Positions 17,476-24,140 of a stretch of 64,000 bases of DNA are shown here, in pieces (the stretch's first letter is position 1; each line of letters opens with the position of its first letter). Under the pieces are notes generated by a model, which saw only the letters and a program-made list of their open reading frames with translations, was not told the origin of the DNA and made no database searches. The DNA comes from Streptomyces monashensis (GTDB taxonomy: Bacteria; Actinomycetota; Actinomycetes; Streptomycetales; Streptomycetaceae). Position numbers and translations under genes: made by a program. The stretch lies in NCBI RefSeq assembly GCF_001866665.1, contig NZ_MLYO01000063.1:62001-126000 (forward strand), given 5' to 3'.

Positions 17476-17944
17476 GAAACCCTCGGCCCTTCGATACCTG
17501 AAAAGGGGAAATCCATTGCATTCGATCGCGGTCACGCGTGCAGTCGGTGCGGTAGTCGCACGGCACCGTCAGCAGCGGTACTCCTGAGTAGCACGCGGAC
17601 GTCGCATCGAAACCGGGAGCGAATTCCCTCACCCCACTTCGAAGTCCACGGTCGCTGCCCTCTCCCGGTCGGAACGACGATTCACGCAGTGTGGTCACGG
17701 CATCCGAAGACCCGTCACCCATTTGCCAGCCACCGGAACACACGTCGCGGTCCCGGGCTCTTACGACAAATGGGTGACCACGGTCCTGCACCCGTATCCG
17801 GGCTTGCGCACACCTCGTTCCCCACAGGGTGAGAACGATGGTCCATCGCAGCCGTTCAAGGCAGTTGTCGCAGCCACAACTGCGCTGCCCCATCCCGCAT
17901 TTCACCAGGTTCCGTGCACAGGTCAATGAAGGGCCGAGGATTCC
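17476..17944. promoter_or_regulatory. Divergent intergenic region with a 12-bp inverted repeat
   Basis: 469 bp between two divergent, related secreted-protein genes. GTCACCCATTTG (17714-17725) and its exact complement CAAATGGGTGAC (17767-17778) form a perfect 12-bp inverted repeat 41 nt apart, flanked by GTGGTCAC/GTGACCAC. It could be a shared operator or a looping structure. No coding sequence is seen. Confidence 0.45.
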
Positions 17945-18412
17945 ATGCGCAAGCTCCAGCACGTCGCGCTCGTCATCGCAGCAGCCGGCGGTCTGACCGC
18001 CGTCGGTGCCGGCCCCAGCTCCGCCGCCACCCCGGCCTACAACGGAGCTGTGCCGCCGCCCGCTTCACAGCCGGACGCCCAGGCCACCTCGGCCACCTCC
18101 GCCGCGGCGACCGCGCAGTCCTACGGCACGCCGCAGCAGGCGCCGTCGCGGGGCACCGATGTCGCCCCGCAGCTCAACCCCCAGCTGAACCCGCAGATCA
18201 ACCCCCAGATTTCGCCCCAGACACCGCAGTCGGTGGAAGGCGGCCCGGTCGGCCAGGCCAACCTGTTCCGTCCGTCCCAGGAGTGCAGCCCGCAGACCCT
18301 GCTCGGCGCGAACGTCCCGGTCGGCCTGCTCGGCGCCGCCCAGACCCGCGGCATCGACTGCACCCAGGCCAACACCCAGTCGAACGCCCTCGCCAACGCG
18401 CTGCACGGCTGA
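17945..18412 (+). CDS. Small secreted protein, family B (FRPxQECSPQ type)
   Basis: 155 residues with signal peptide MRKLQHVALVIAAAGGLTAV (cleavage near SSA/ATP). A Ser/Ala/Thr/Pro linker is followed by a QLNPQLNPQINPQISPQ repeat, then the family B core: NLFRPSQECSPQTLLGANVPVGLLG and a second cysteine in IDCTQANTQSNALANALHG. The core matches the gene at 20975, and the repeat matches the divergent gene at 16684. ATG 17945 is preceded by GAGGA. A strong terminator follows (18428-18478). Function unknown; probably a disulfide-bonded extracellular protein. Confidence 0.85.
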   Translation: MRKLQHVALVIAAAGGLTAVGAGPSSAATPAYNGAVPPPASQPDAQATSATSAAATAQSYGTPQQAPSRGTDVAPQLNPQLNPQINPQISPQTPQSVEGGPVGQANLFRPSQECSPQTLLGANVPVGLLGAAQTRGIDCTQANTQSNALANALHG

Positions 18413-18427
18413 CAAACCGTCAACTCC

Positions 18428-18478
18428 GCCCGTGAACGGGCCTCTTGGGCATCATGCCCAAGGGGCCCGTTCACGGGC
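18428..18478 (+). terminator. Terminator after the 17945 gene
   Basis: A 25-bp stem with one G-U pair (arms 18428-18452 and 18454-18478), followed by TTATATGACTTTTTCG. This is one of the longest hairpins in the window. Confidence 0.93.
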
Positions 18479-18529
18479 TTATATGACTTTTTCGTGTTTC
18501 TACCGTGTGATCAAGAAAGCGGCGCGTCG

Positions 18530-18557
18530 TTGCCGGTTTTAGCGTATTTGCTACTAA
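18530..18557 (+). promoter_or_regulatory. Putative promoter of the 18621 gene
   Basis: TTGCCG (18530-18535) and TACTAA (18552-18557) with a 16-nt spacer, in an AT-richer stretch about 60 nt upstream of the start codon. Confidence 0.4.
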
Positions 18558-18620
18558 TCTCCCGTAACTGTAGAAAGTCGATCTGCCACAGATCGCATCC
18601 ACTCACTCCACGGAGATGAC

Positions 18621-18908
18621 ATGCGCAAGCTTCGCAACGTTGCCGTTCTGGTCGCCGCTCTCGGCAGCATCGGCCTCGTGAGCGGCACTGCCTACGCCGG
18701 CGAGGGCGGCGGCCACGGCGAGCACGGGGACAAGTTCAACATCACCCAGAGCTCTCAGTGCAGGTCGCACGACCTGAACCTCGACGTCCTCGGCGAGGTC
18801 GGCATCCTCAACGGCCTGCTGGGCAACGCCCTGAACGGCGAGGGCAACCCGGGCGCCCAGGCCACGAGCATCGGCTCGACGATGGGCTGCAACAACAGCG
18901 CCTTCTGA
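18621..18908 (+). CDS. Small secreted protein, family A
   Basis: 95 residues: signal peptide MRKLRNVAVLVAALGSIGLV (cleavage near AYA/GEG), a His/Gly-rich spacer, SQCRSHDLNLDVLGEVGILN, GLLGNALNGEGNPGAQ and a C-terminal MGCNNSAF. It is closest to the next gene (19144), with which it also shares the sequence just before the start codon (CCACGGAGAT). The two conserved cysteines are probably disulfide-bonded. A hairpin terminator follows at 18947-18983. Function unknown. Confidence 0.87.
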   Translation: MRKLRNVAVLVAALGSIGLVSGTAYAGEGGGHGEHGDKFNITQSSQCRSHDLNLDVLGEVGILNGLLGNALNGEGNPGAQATSIGSTMGCNNSAF

Positions 18909-18946
18909 GGCCTCGCCCACGGCGCTGAGGCGCCGGTCGGGTAAAT

Positions 18947-18983
18947 GGTCCCGACACCGGGCCGCGGGCCGGGTGTCGGGACC
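18947..18983 (+). terminator. Terminator after the 18621 gene
   Basis: A 12-bp stem GGTCCCGACACC / GGTGTCGGGACC with a GC-rich loop, followed by TTTCCTG. Confidence 0.85.
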
Positions 18984-19143
18984 TTTCCTGTGCGCCGACA
19001 AATCTGCACTGCGGTGAAAAGCAAGCGAAAAGCATTCGGTTCGGCGCGTCGCTCGATTCTCTCGGGTATTTCGTATCACCATTCATCACGGCATAGATGG
19101 CGATTTCTCGCGCATCGCATCCACCTCATTCCACGGAGATCAC

Positions 19144-19425
19144 ATGCACAAGGTCCGCACCGCTGCCGTTCTCCTCGCCGCATTCGGGAGCCTCGGCCTC
19201 CTGGGTGCCGGCACCGCCCACGCCGGTCAGGGCGGGGGCAAGGGAGACGAATTCAACGTCACGCAGAGCAGCACCTGCAGGTCGCACGACCTGAACCTCG
19301 ACGTCCTCGGCGAAGTCGGCATTCTCAACGGCCTCGGCGGCAACCTGCTGAACGGCGAAGGCAACGCCGGAGCCCAGCAGTCCTCCCTGGGCTCGTCCAT
19401 GGGGTGCAGCAACTCGTTCAAGTAG
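19144..19425 (+). CDS. Small secreted protein, family A
   Basis: 93 residues: signal peptide MHKVRTAAVLLAAFGSLGLL (cleavage near AHA/GQG), then STCRSHDLNLDVLGEVGILN, GGNLLNGEGNAGAQQ and a C-terminal MGCSNSFK. It is about two-thirds identical to the upstream gene at 18621 and keeps both cysteines. The shared leader (CGCATCCAC..CCACGGAGAT) indicates a tandem duplication that included the ribosome binding region. Function unknown. Confidence 0.87.
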   Translation: MHKVRTAAVLLAAFGSLGLLGAGTAHAGQGGGKGDEFNVTQSSTCRSHDLNLDVLGEVGILNGLGGNLLNGEGNAGAQQSSLGSSMGCSNSFK

Positions 19426-19461
19426 GCCGGTGAGCAAGGCCGACGAGTAGCGCCGAACGAC

Positions 19462-19504
19462 AATCCCCGGTATCCCGACCACTGGTTGGGACACCGGGGA
19501 TTTT
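19462..19504. terminator. Bidirectional terminator
   Basis: A 19-bp stem with G-U pairs (arms 19462-19480 and 19484-19502), followed by TTTT. It lies between the convergent genes at 19144 (+) and 19522 (-). Confidence 0.88.
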
Positions 19505-19521
19505 CGCTGTTCCGGCGGCGC

Positions 19522-19866
19522 TCAGATCTCGATGTGCGGCTTCCGGAAGCCCTTGGGCAGCTTTGCCGTGTTGGAGCAGTCCACGACCGGCCCGACACTG
19601 GCGGATCCGCCGTCCATCGGCGGGCCGTCCGGGAACACCACGTGCGGGCGGCCCTCTGCCGAGCAGTCCTGCGCCTGCTGGAGGACGTGCTTGCCGTCCT
19701 TGTCCGAGCGGTTCTCGGTCCTGTGCACACAGACGGTACTGCCCTGCTCAGTGGTCCTGCAGTCGCCCCTGGGGCCCTCTGCGTACGCGTGTCCGGCGCC
19801 GACGCAGAACACGGCGAGACTTCCGACGAGCCCCGAGACGGTGGCGATCTTCCGCGGACTGAACAT
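19522..19866 (-). CDS. Small secreted protein, family C (four-cysteine type)
   Basis: 114 residues. The signal peptide MFSPRKIATVSGLVGSLAVF matches that of the gene at 20575 (MFSRKKIAAVSGLVGGIAV), with cleavage near AYA/EGP. The mature part has four cysteines (GDC, TVC, QDCS, VDCS) and is mixed in charge, ending KPHIEI. The spacing of the cysteines loosely follows the paralogue, so two disulfides are likely. GGAAGG precedes ATG 19866. I recognise no known family. Confidence 0.82.
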   Translation of the reverse strand: MFSPRKIATVSGLVGSLAVFCVGAGHAYAEGPRGDCRTTEQGSTVCVHRTENRSDKDGKHVLQQAQDCSAEGRPHVVFPDGPPMDGGSASVGPVVDCSNTAKLPKGFRKPHIEI

Positions 19867-20199
19867 GTCTTGCCTTCCTTTCTTCCTTTACGACGAAGGC
19901 CCGGGCGCATGCGCCAGTGACTGGCGTGCGCCCGGGCCCGATGGGGTCGAAACTGAGGATCCCGCGCCTGGACACGCGCTGTGCGCGCCCAGTTGCGGGA
20001 GTGCCACAGCCCGGACGCGTGCCCCGACGGGGCCGTCGTGCGTCCGGGCTGCCTCTGCCACGGGGGTCACTCAACAGACCGGTGAACAGACCGAATCGGT
20101 GCAGGTCCGGGATGCCGAGCTCGTGCGATACACATCAGGTTTCCGAAGAGGATCGATGCGCCCGTGGCGGCGACGAGGGGATGAGTCCTCGGTGCGGTC
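19867..20199. other. Non-coding gap with two inverted repeats
   Basis: 333 bp with no credible ORF. 19899-19938 folds as GGCCCGGGCGCA...GCGCCCGGGCC with a small bulge, close to the start of the leftward gene. 20007-20018 and 20040-20051 form a perfect 12-bp stem (CAGCCCGGACGC / GCGTCCGGGCTG) around a loop that itself contains GCCCCGACGGGGC. Either could terminate the leftward transcript from 20463. Confidence 0.5.
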
Positions 20200-20463
20200 T
20201 TACTCGCCGCCCTCGGGGCCCTGGGGGCCCTGGGGGCCGTAGCCCTCGGGGCCCTGCTCGGGGCCTTGCTCCTGCGGCCCGTGGCCCTGCGGCGGGGCGT
20301 AGAAGTTACCGCCGGTGGCAACGGCGTTGGCCGACGAGTTGGCCACGGCGGTGATCTGCGGGGGCGCGTCCTCGCCGCCGGCTGCGGAGCTGACCCCGGC
20401 GCCGAGGGCGCACAGCCCCGCAACCGCCGCCGCTACAACTGCAACGCGCTGAAACTTACGCAT
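20200..20463 (-). CDS. Small secreted Gly/Pro/Gln-rich protein
   Basis: 87 residues: signal peptide MRKFQRVAVVAAAVAGLCAL (cleavage near SSA/AGG), a short ITAVANSSANAVATGG segment, then a tail of PQGPEQGPEGYGPQGP-type repeats. There are no cysteines in the mature part. The signal peptide belongs to the same MRK(F/L) group as the neighbouring families A and B. ATG 20463 has AAGGG seven bases upstream. It is probably another extended surface or wall component; function unknown. Confidence 0.75.
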   Translation of the reverse strand: MRKFQRVAVVAAAVAGLCALGAGVSSAAGGEDAPPQITAVANSSANAVATGGNFYAPPQGHGPQEQGPEQGPEGYGPQGPQGPEGGE

Positions 20464-20574
20464 GGATAGACCCTTCGTTACCCAGGCGGAGCGCCTGGCT
20501 TGACTACTTAATGTGAGCATATACAAGCGCTCCGTAGTTATTGAGGATCTACACCACATGTCGCGTCACGCGGT

Positions 20575-20946
20575 TCAACGTGGCATGTCGAGCGGCATTC
20601 GCCTGCCGTCGGCGCCGGCGGGAACTCCCACCGTCCTAGGTGCGTTTGCGGGCACTCCGACCGTCTGGGGTGAACACGTCACCTCGGGCCCGAGTCGCTC
20701 GATCCCGGTGCCCAGGAACCCGGGCACCGTCACGGGCTGCACCGGCTTGCAGGTCTCCTGGTGCGGAGGGGTCTCGCCCTCGGGCACCTCGCCCTGGATC
20801 CGCTGCGTGCAGGTGAGGTTGCCCAGAAGGTCGTTGCTGCAGCCTCCCGGACCTCCCGCGGTGTGCGCCTGGGCGAGGCCGACGCAGGACACGGCGATGC
20901 CGCCCACGAGCCCCGAGACGGCCGCGATCTTCTTCCTGCTGAACAT
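20575..20946 (-). CDS. Small secreted protein, family C (four-cysteine type)
   Basis: 123 residues. Signal peptide MFSRKKIAAVSGLVGGIAVS (cleavage near AQA/HTA), then GGCSNDLLGNLTCTQRIQGE, ETCKPVQPVTVPGFLG and VTCSPQTVGVP. Four mature cysteines, as in the paralogue at 19522. It ends in repeated TVGVPA motifs. It starts 28 bp after the family B gene at 20975-21220 on the same strand, so the two are probably one operon and their products may act together. Function unknown. Confidence 0.82.
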   Translation of the reverse strand: MFSRKKIAAVSGLVGGIAVSCVGLAQAHTAGGPGGCSNDLLGNLTCTQRIQGEVPEGETPPHQETCKPVQPVTVPGFLGTGIERLGPEVTCSPQTVGVPANAPRTVGVPAGADGRRMPLDMPR

Positions 20947-20974
20947 GGGACGCGCCTTCCTTTGCAGGTGCCGC

Positions 20975-21220
20975 TCAGCCGGCGAAGGCCTGGTTGAACT
21001 GGCCGCAGCTGCTCTCCACGTTGTCGGCGAGGCCGAGCACGCCGACCGGGACGTTGGCCACGCCCGCCTCCTGCGGGCTGCACTCCTGGTAGGGACGGAA
21101 GAGGTCGACCTGCTGCGGCTGGTCACCGCCGTAGGAGTCGGCGATGGCAGTGCCGGCGCCGATGGCGGACAGGCCACCGGCCGCCAGTGCCGCGATCACG
21201 ACCTGCTGAAGCTTGCGCAT
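20975..21220 (-). CDS. Small secreted protein, family B
   Basis: 81 residues: signal peptide MRKLQQVVIAALAAGGLSAI (cleavage near AIA/DSY). The mature part of about 50 residues has the family B core DLFRPYQECSPQEAGVANVP, VGVLGLADNV and a second cysteine in SSCGQFNQAFAG. It lacks the repeat linker of the relative at 17945. GAGGG stands before ATG 21220. First gene of a probable pair with the four-cysteine gene downstream. Confidence 0.85.
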   Translation of the reverse strand: MRKLQQVVIAALAAGGLSAIGAGTAIADSYGGDQPQQVDLFRPYQECSPQEAGVANVPVGVLGLADNVESSCGQFNQAFAG

Positions 21221-21479
21221 GGAGCCCTCGGTTCTGTGCTGATACAGCGAAGCTGATTGCCTAGAGTGACGAGATAAACACTAGCAGTAGCAATGCGGGA
21301 GGTTCCACAACGGACATCCATCCTGAGGCGGATATAGCCCCACAGAATCACCGGATGGGCGCCAACTGGCCGATAAAAGACCTGGATTGCCGGGCGGCGC
21401 GGGACGTCGCGGCATGCGGACCCGCGTCAGGTGCCGTACGGCACCGGTACCAACACGGGTGAATCGGGGGAAAGTTGCG

Positions 21480-22892
21480 TCAGGAGAACGCCGGCTCCGC
21501 GACCCGCGGCCGATCGCCCGCGGATACCGACACGATCATGTCCCGCAACGCCTCGGCATACCGCCGCACGTTCTTGTACGCGATGTCGGTGTCCGGGTAG
21601 CGGCAGGCGAACCACAGCCCCTCGTCCAGCCGGTTGATCCAGGCGCACACCTGGTCGCCGTACGACACCCGGAGCAGCCCGTACGCCTTCTGCTCGGTCC
21701 AGCGGGCCGAGCCGGGGATGAGGCGCGCGTCCACGTACGAGATGATCGAGTACATGTCCGGCGAGGTCGGCCGGAAGTCCGCACCCAGCAGGCGCAGCAC
21801 CCGGGCCAGCGGGATGCGGGCCAGCGACCGGTTGGCCCGCAGTTCGGCGCGGACCGTGCCGAGCGCGCTCGCGAAGTCCGGTGCCGCGGGCACCTCGATC
21901 GGTGCGCCGCCGACGTACCAGCCCACGGAGTCCGACCACGCGGACTTCACCCGGGTGTGGAACGGCACGACCGTGCGGTAGACCGGCTGTCCGCCGAGTT
22001 CGTGGACGATCAGGCTGGTCGCCGCCAGGATGCCCACGAGGCTGCCGCCATAGGGCCGGCAGTGCGCCTCGAACGCCGCGGCGGCCTCCGCGTCGACGAG
22101 CGGCTCGCACAGCAGCTTCTGGGCGGGCAGCACACCATCGGGTCGCAGTCCGAGGTCGACGGGGAACTCCGGGAGCCTTCCGTCGCACCGGCCGATGAAC
22201 TCCCGCCAGCGCGCGACGATCGCGTGCGTGTCGTCGATGCCGTCCGCGTTCGCCCGCTCCAGCTCGCAGAAGTCGACGTAACTGCCCACGGGCGTACCGG
22301 TGACGGGCCGGCCCGTGACGCCCGCCGTGTACAGCGTGTGGATCTCGTCCGGGATGCGCTGGAGGGAGTAGGCGTCGACGTTGGTGTGGTCGAAGGCCAG
22401 GTACACGCTGGTGGAGTCCTCGCGCACGACGGCCGCGTAGATGAAGTTCGGCCAGCCCAGCGCGTCCGCCGCGGTGTCGAACCGGTCCTGCAGGTAGCGG
22501 ATCAGCGCCCCCGCGTCGGCGAAGTCGCCGACCACCTCGCGGCGCAGGGTCACGTCGTTCTCGTCGAGCGTGAACCGGTGCATGTCGTCCCCGGCCCATC
22601 TGAAGCCGCTGCGCAGCGTCTCGTGGCGCAGCATCCAGTCGCGCAACGCCTGTTCCAGCGCGTCGAGATCGGCGCGGCCCGGCAGGTCGAACGCCGCGCC
22701 GATCCACGTCGGCACGAACAGCCCGTCCTCCCGCACCGAACGTGCCGTTCTGATGTGCGACTCCTGGATGTACGCCGGCGGTCGCGGATCCGGCGGCAAC
22801 GCCGCCGCGGCCGCGATGGTCGCCGGGCTGAGCGTCCACTCGACGAGCCGCCCGGGCCGGACCTCACAGCGCTGAATGTCAGAAACTCGCAC
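21480..22892 (-). CDS. Condensation-domain-like acyl/peptidyl transferase, free-standing
   Basis: A 470-residue stand-alone protein of the condensation/PapA-type CoA-dependent acyltransferase fold. The helical entry RHETLRSGF is present, followed by the active-site motif in the form FDHTNVDAYS (about 168-174). This keeps the second, catalytic His and the Asp of HHxxxDG but has Asp for the first His and Ala for Gly. Further C-domain-like features are VPFHTRVKSAWSDSVGWYVG and TSPDMYSIISYVDARLIPG. No carrier protein or adenylation domain is nearby, so it may esterify or amidate a small molecule. GTG 22892 has GAAGGAGA upstream. Substrate unknown. It shares strand with the tyrosinase upstream, 183 bp away. 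Confidence 0.8.
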   Translation of the reverse strand: MRVSDIQRCEVRPGRLVEWTLSPATIAAAAALPPDPRPPAYIQESHIRTARSVREDGLFVPTWIGAAFDLPGRADLDALEQALRDWMLRHETLRSGFRWAGDDMHRFTLDENDVTLRREVVGDFADAGALIRYLQDRFDTAADALGWPNFIYAAVVREDSTSVYLAFDHTNVDAYSLQRIPDEIHTLYTAGVTGRPVTGTPVGSYVDFCELERANADGIDDTHAIVARWREFIGRCDGRLPEFPVDLGLRPDGVLPAQKLLCEPLVDAEAAAAFEAHCRPYGGSLVGILAATSLIVHELGGQPVYRTVVPFHTRVKSAWSDSVGWYVGGAPIEVPAAPDFASALGTVRAELRANRSLARIPLARVLRLLGADFRPTSPDMYSIISYVDARLIPGSARWTEQKAYGLLRVSYGDQVCAWINRLDEGLWFACRYPDTDIAYKNVRRYAEALRDMIVSVSAGDRPRVAEPAFS

Positions 22893-23075
22893 AGTGGCGT
22901 CTCCTTCGCAGAAGACACCAGCTTGATCAAGGGGGCGCCGTACGCGAGCGGTGGTCGCTGTGTCGTCGGCTTTTCAGCGGGACGTGTGATGCCTCGAACG
23001 GAGAAGCGACCCCTCAACGGCCTTTGCCGGCATGGACTCTGCCCGCGTGGCGGTTTCCGTGGCACCGGAACGTCC

Positions 23076-23942
23076 TCACTCGTACCGGTAGATCCCGCTC
23101 ATGTCCTCCAGTTCGGCCGGCGTGACGTCCCACGGCGGCAGCCTCTGGTCCCGGGCCACGACCCGGCCGTGCTGGACGTCACGCGCGCCCGGGGGCTCGG
23201 CGGGCAGATACCGGCCACCGGAGTGCCGTTGCTGCCAGCGGGTCCACTGCAGGTCGACGAAGGCGTGATGCAGCCAGAAGACGGGGTCGTTGGGGGAGGC
23301 GGCGCCGAGCATCACGCCGCCGACCCAGTGGTGCACCCGGTTGTGGTTGTGCCAGGAGACGCTGCCTCGGCCCTTCCCCCATCCCTCCAGCTTGTTGCGG
23401 AAGCCTTGGGTGACCGTCGAGTTCCAGGGCCAGACGTCGTAGACCGGGTCGGCCAGCGCGAATTCGACCTCGTCGCCGGTCGGCAGCTGGATCGGGCTGC
23501 GGGCGCGGCCGAGGTCGCGGGTGAGGTACTGCACGTCGGTCACACGGTCGGTGAGCCTCCAGTGCCCCGCCCGGTAGGCGAACGGGCCGGTCATCACCTG
23601 CCGGTCCGAGCGCCGTCCGGTGCCGCCGAGCAGGTCGTCGGTCCACGGGAGGGAGTTCGCCGTGCGGTCACGGGTCCAGTCCCAGTACGGCACGGTCACC
23701 GACGCGTCCACCCGGCGCAGCGCCCGCTCCAGTTCCAGCAGCAGTTTGCGGTGCCAGGGCAGGAAGGACGGCGTCATGTGGGCGGTACGCAGATGGTGTT
23801 CGCCGTCGGGCGAGTTGTGCGTGATGTGGATGTGCACGAACTCGTCGTATTCTCCACGGCGTTTGATCTCCAGCAGAGCGCTCACGAACCGCCGTCGCTC
23901 GGAGCGGGTCAGCCTGTTGACGTTCTTACGGGTGTACGCCAT
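23076..23942 (-). CDS. Tyrosinase (MelC2/MelD2-like copper enzyme)
   Basis: A 288-residue type-3 copper monooxygenase oxidising phenols to quinones. CuA ligands: His39, then His55 and His64 in AHMTPSFLPWHR. CuB: HNRVHHWVGG and DPVFWLHHAFVDLQW. It starts MAYTRKNVNRLTRSERRRFV at ATG 23942, the usual N-terminus of this group; the open frame further upstream lacks similarity. It has no signal peptide. Streptomyces tyrosinases normally need a MelC1-type caddie protein encoded just upstream for copper loading and export; none is found on either side. It may be melanin-forming or tailor a metabolite with its neighbour at 21480. Confidence 0.93.
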   Translation of the reverse strand: MAYTRKNVNRLTRSERRRFVSALLEIKRRGEYDEFVHIHITHNSPDGEHHLRTAHMTPSFLPWHRKLLLELERALRRVDASVTVPYWDWTRDRTANSLPWTDDLLGGTGRRSDRQVMTGPFAYRAGHWRLTDRVTDVQYLTRDLGRARSPIQLPTGDEVEFALADPVYDVWPWNSTVTQGFRNKLEGWGKGRGSVSWHNHNRVHHWVGGVMLGAASPNDPVFWLHHAFVDLQWTRWQQRHSGGRYLPAEPPGARDVQHGRVVARDQRLPPWDVTPAELEDMSGIYRYE

Positions 23943-24140
23943 GCTCGCCCTCCTCGTGCACCGGCCCCGAGCGGCAGTGGTCGGCCCTGCGGCAGTCCGG
24001 TTCGTCGGCCGAACCGGTAACTGCCGGACGATCCTCCAGGTCACCGCGGTGCGGCCGGACCGGTGACACAGCAGTGCGGGGGCGCACTTCTCCGATTGGC
24101 ATTCAGAAATGCTTTTTCTCCGGCCAGTTGGCGGAAGAGG

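Noticed and set aside
16331..21220. Chaplin or rodlin identity for the small secreted proteins
   Set aside because: No chaplin hydrophobic core (GNxVxVPVNVCGN-type) and no rodlin-length sequence is present; only size, secretion and cysteine pairs are similar.
21387..24020. An 877-residue plus-strand open frame across the condensation-like and tyrosinase genes
   Set aside because: It is antisense to two well-supported minus-strand genes and contains no domain.
23943..24140. A missing melC1 caddie gene upstream of the tyrosinase
   Set aside because: The 198-bp gap is too short for a MelC1-type protein (about 120-150 residues with signal peptide) and no frame shows the His-rich caddie motif.
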